Shown piece by piece: positions 22,164 through 22,768 of a stretch of DNA of 22,768 nt. Numbering within the stretch: the first letter of the stretch is position 1; each line of letters starts with the position of its first letter. The translations under genes were made by a program, and so were the position numbers. The DNA lies in the NCBI GenBank assembly GCA_958402445.1, contig CATXTO010000026.1, positions 1 through 22,768 of the forward strand, written 5' to 3'. Under the pieces are notes generated by a model that was given only the letters and a program-made list of their open reading frames with translations, had not been told where the DNA came from and searched no databases. The DNA comes from an uncultured Eubacteriales bacterium. Its GTDB lineage: Bacteria; Bacillota; Clostridia; Oscillospirales; Oscillospiraceae.

Positions 22164-22259
22164 CCGCCGATTTTATCAAACCATGCACACAATAGGGCCT
22201 CCTGAATACCATGGAATGAGCGGCAACGCCGCCAAAACTTACTTGGAGGTAACTTTTTT

Positions 22260-22424
22260 ATGTGCTGCAACAATGGTATTTCTACTTTTGGTAACAATGG
22301 CTGCTGGTGGATTATTATCCTGATTCTCCTGTTCTGCTGCTGCGGAAACAACGGCGGTGGCTACGGCGCCAGTTATGCCAACAACGGCTGCGGCTGCGAC
22401 AACAACTGCGGCTGCGGCTGCTAA
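22260..22424 (+). CDS. Small cysteine/glycine/asparagine-rich protein with one hydrophobic segment (54 aa)
   Basis: Too short for routine ORF cut-offs but well supported: TGGAGGT (22244-22250) lies 9 nt before ATG 22260 and a hairpin terminator follows. It starts MCCNNG, has a hydrophobic core WWIIILILLF (16-25) followed at once by CCC, then a GGGYGASY section and a repetitive NNGCGCDNNCGCGC end. That is 11 cysteines in 54 residues. Proteins of this build in Oscillospiraceae are often annotated as chorion-class high-cysteine HCB-like, and the pattern recalls small spore-coat proteins such as YjcZ. A role in a cross-linked spore layer is inference. It directly follows the PdaA-like gene (97-nt gap). 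Confidence 0.82.
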   Translation: MCCNNGISTFGNNGCWWIIILILLFCCCGNNGGGYGASYANNGCGCDNNCGCGC

Positions 22425-22461
22425 ATCAAAGCGCCGGTCCAACCGGTCCTTACAGAAATGG

Positions 22462-22495
22462 GGAGGCGTCCTGCGGGACGCCTCCTAACTGGTTT
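22462..22495 (+). terminator. Terminator of the cysteine-rich protein gene
   Basis: Stem GGAGGCGTCC (22462-22471) with GGACGCCTCC (22476-22485), loop TGCG, then TAACTGGTTTTA. AACCGGT upstream (22441-22447) can pair with ACTGGTT downstream to lengthen the structure. Confidence 0.68.
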
Positions 22496-22518
22496 TATGA
22501 CCGAAAAGGAAGGTGTGG

Positions 22519-22768
22519 CGACCACAGGTCGCCCCTACATTCTTAATAACGGTGGCCCGCCCAATGTAGGGGCGAGCTTTGCTCGCCCGCCCCGCAAAGG
22601 CCGGAAATACCCTGGCGGGCGACCACAGGTCGCCCCTACATTCCTATAGCAGTGGCCCGCCCGATGTAGGGGCGAGCTTTGCTCGCCCGCCCCGCAAAGG
22701 CCGGAAATACCCCGGCGGGCGACCACAGGTCGCCCCTACATTCCTATAGCAGTGGCCCGCCCGATGTA
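22519..22768. repeat. Tandem array of 100-bp REP/BIME-like units, running off the window (array G)
   Basis: A half element ends CGCCCCTACA at 22540. Units then begin ATGTAGG at 22564, 22664 and 22764, exactly 100 bp apart. The two full units are nearly identical. Each has a left hairpin (GTAG foot, GGGCGAGC, TTT, GCTCGCCC), a short inner spacer (CGCAAAGGCCGGAAATACCC-like), a right hairpin (GGGCGACC, ACA, GGTCGCCC) ending CTACA, and a linker TTCCTATAGCAGTGG. The array continues past the window end. Confidence 0.93.

Overview
The window looks like a chromosomal piece of a GC-rich, endospore-forming member of the Clostridia, most likely an Oscillospiraceae-type gut anaerobe (Flavonifractor/Lawsonibacter/Oscillibacter-like). 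This is inferred from the Firmicutes gene order ylxM-ffh-rpsP-khpA...rimM-trmD, from AGGAGG-type ribosome binding sites and TTGACA/TATAAT promoters, from spore-type functions (a PdaA-like deacetylase, a LysM-GH18 YaaH/SleL-like hydrolase, a tiny cysteine/glycine-rich coat-like protein), and from the high GC of nearly all genes. No species call is possible from sequence reading alone.

Layout. 1-732 is a tandem array of about 129-bp palindromic units. 795-2260 (+) carries a prolyl-tRNA editing protein overlapped by glutamyl-Q tRNA(Asp) synthetase. After a second repeat cluster (2317-2548), an unknown membrane protein runs on the minus strand (2701-3255) with its own terminator and promoter. 3513-6374 (+) holds an RsmF-type rRNA m5C methyltransferase and murA. 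A consensus promoter at 6435-6463 drives tRNA-Thr(TGT) and tRNA-Tyr(GTA), followed by a terminator and an AT-richer CHAP-domain gene (6760-7272). 7848-10859 (+) encodes a 1003-residue protein with an SdrD-B-like domain, a jelly-roll-like domain and five DUF11-type repeats, but no signal peptide. 11423-12712 (+) encodes the LysM-LysM-GH18 hydrolase.

13208-19068 is all minus strand. Read in the direction of transcription it is ylxM, ffh, rpsP, khpA, a small repeat, rnhA, rimM, trmD, a Sir2 deacylase and dapF. It is the classical SRP / ribosome-maturation operon with rnhA inserted and sir2 and dapF attached downstream. Divergent promoters at 19685-19763 then serve an unknown membrane protein (minus) and, on the plus strand, an unknown multi-pass membrane protein translationally coupled to a TmrB-like P-loop protein. 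The right end has a PdaA-like polysaccharide deacetylase, a 54-residue cysteine-rich protein, and another repeat array (100-bp period) that runs off the window.

The most striking non-genic feature is one family of GTAG-footed palindromes occurring as inverted pairs at seven places. They resemble the REP/BIME elements of proteobacteria: GTAG, then a hairpin with a 3-nt loop, then a second hairpin in opposite orientation ending CTAC. Different copies carry different stem sequences that stay complementary, so pairing appears to be maintained. No transposase of the RAYT type is present here; the link to one is inference.
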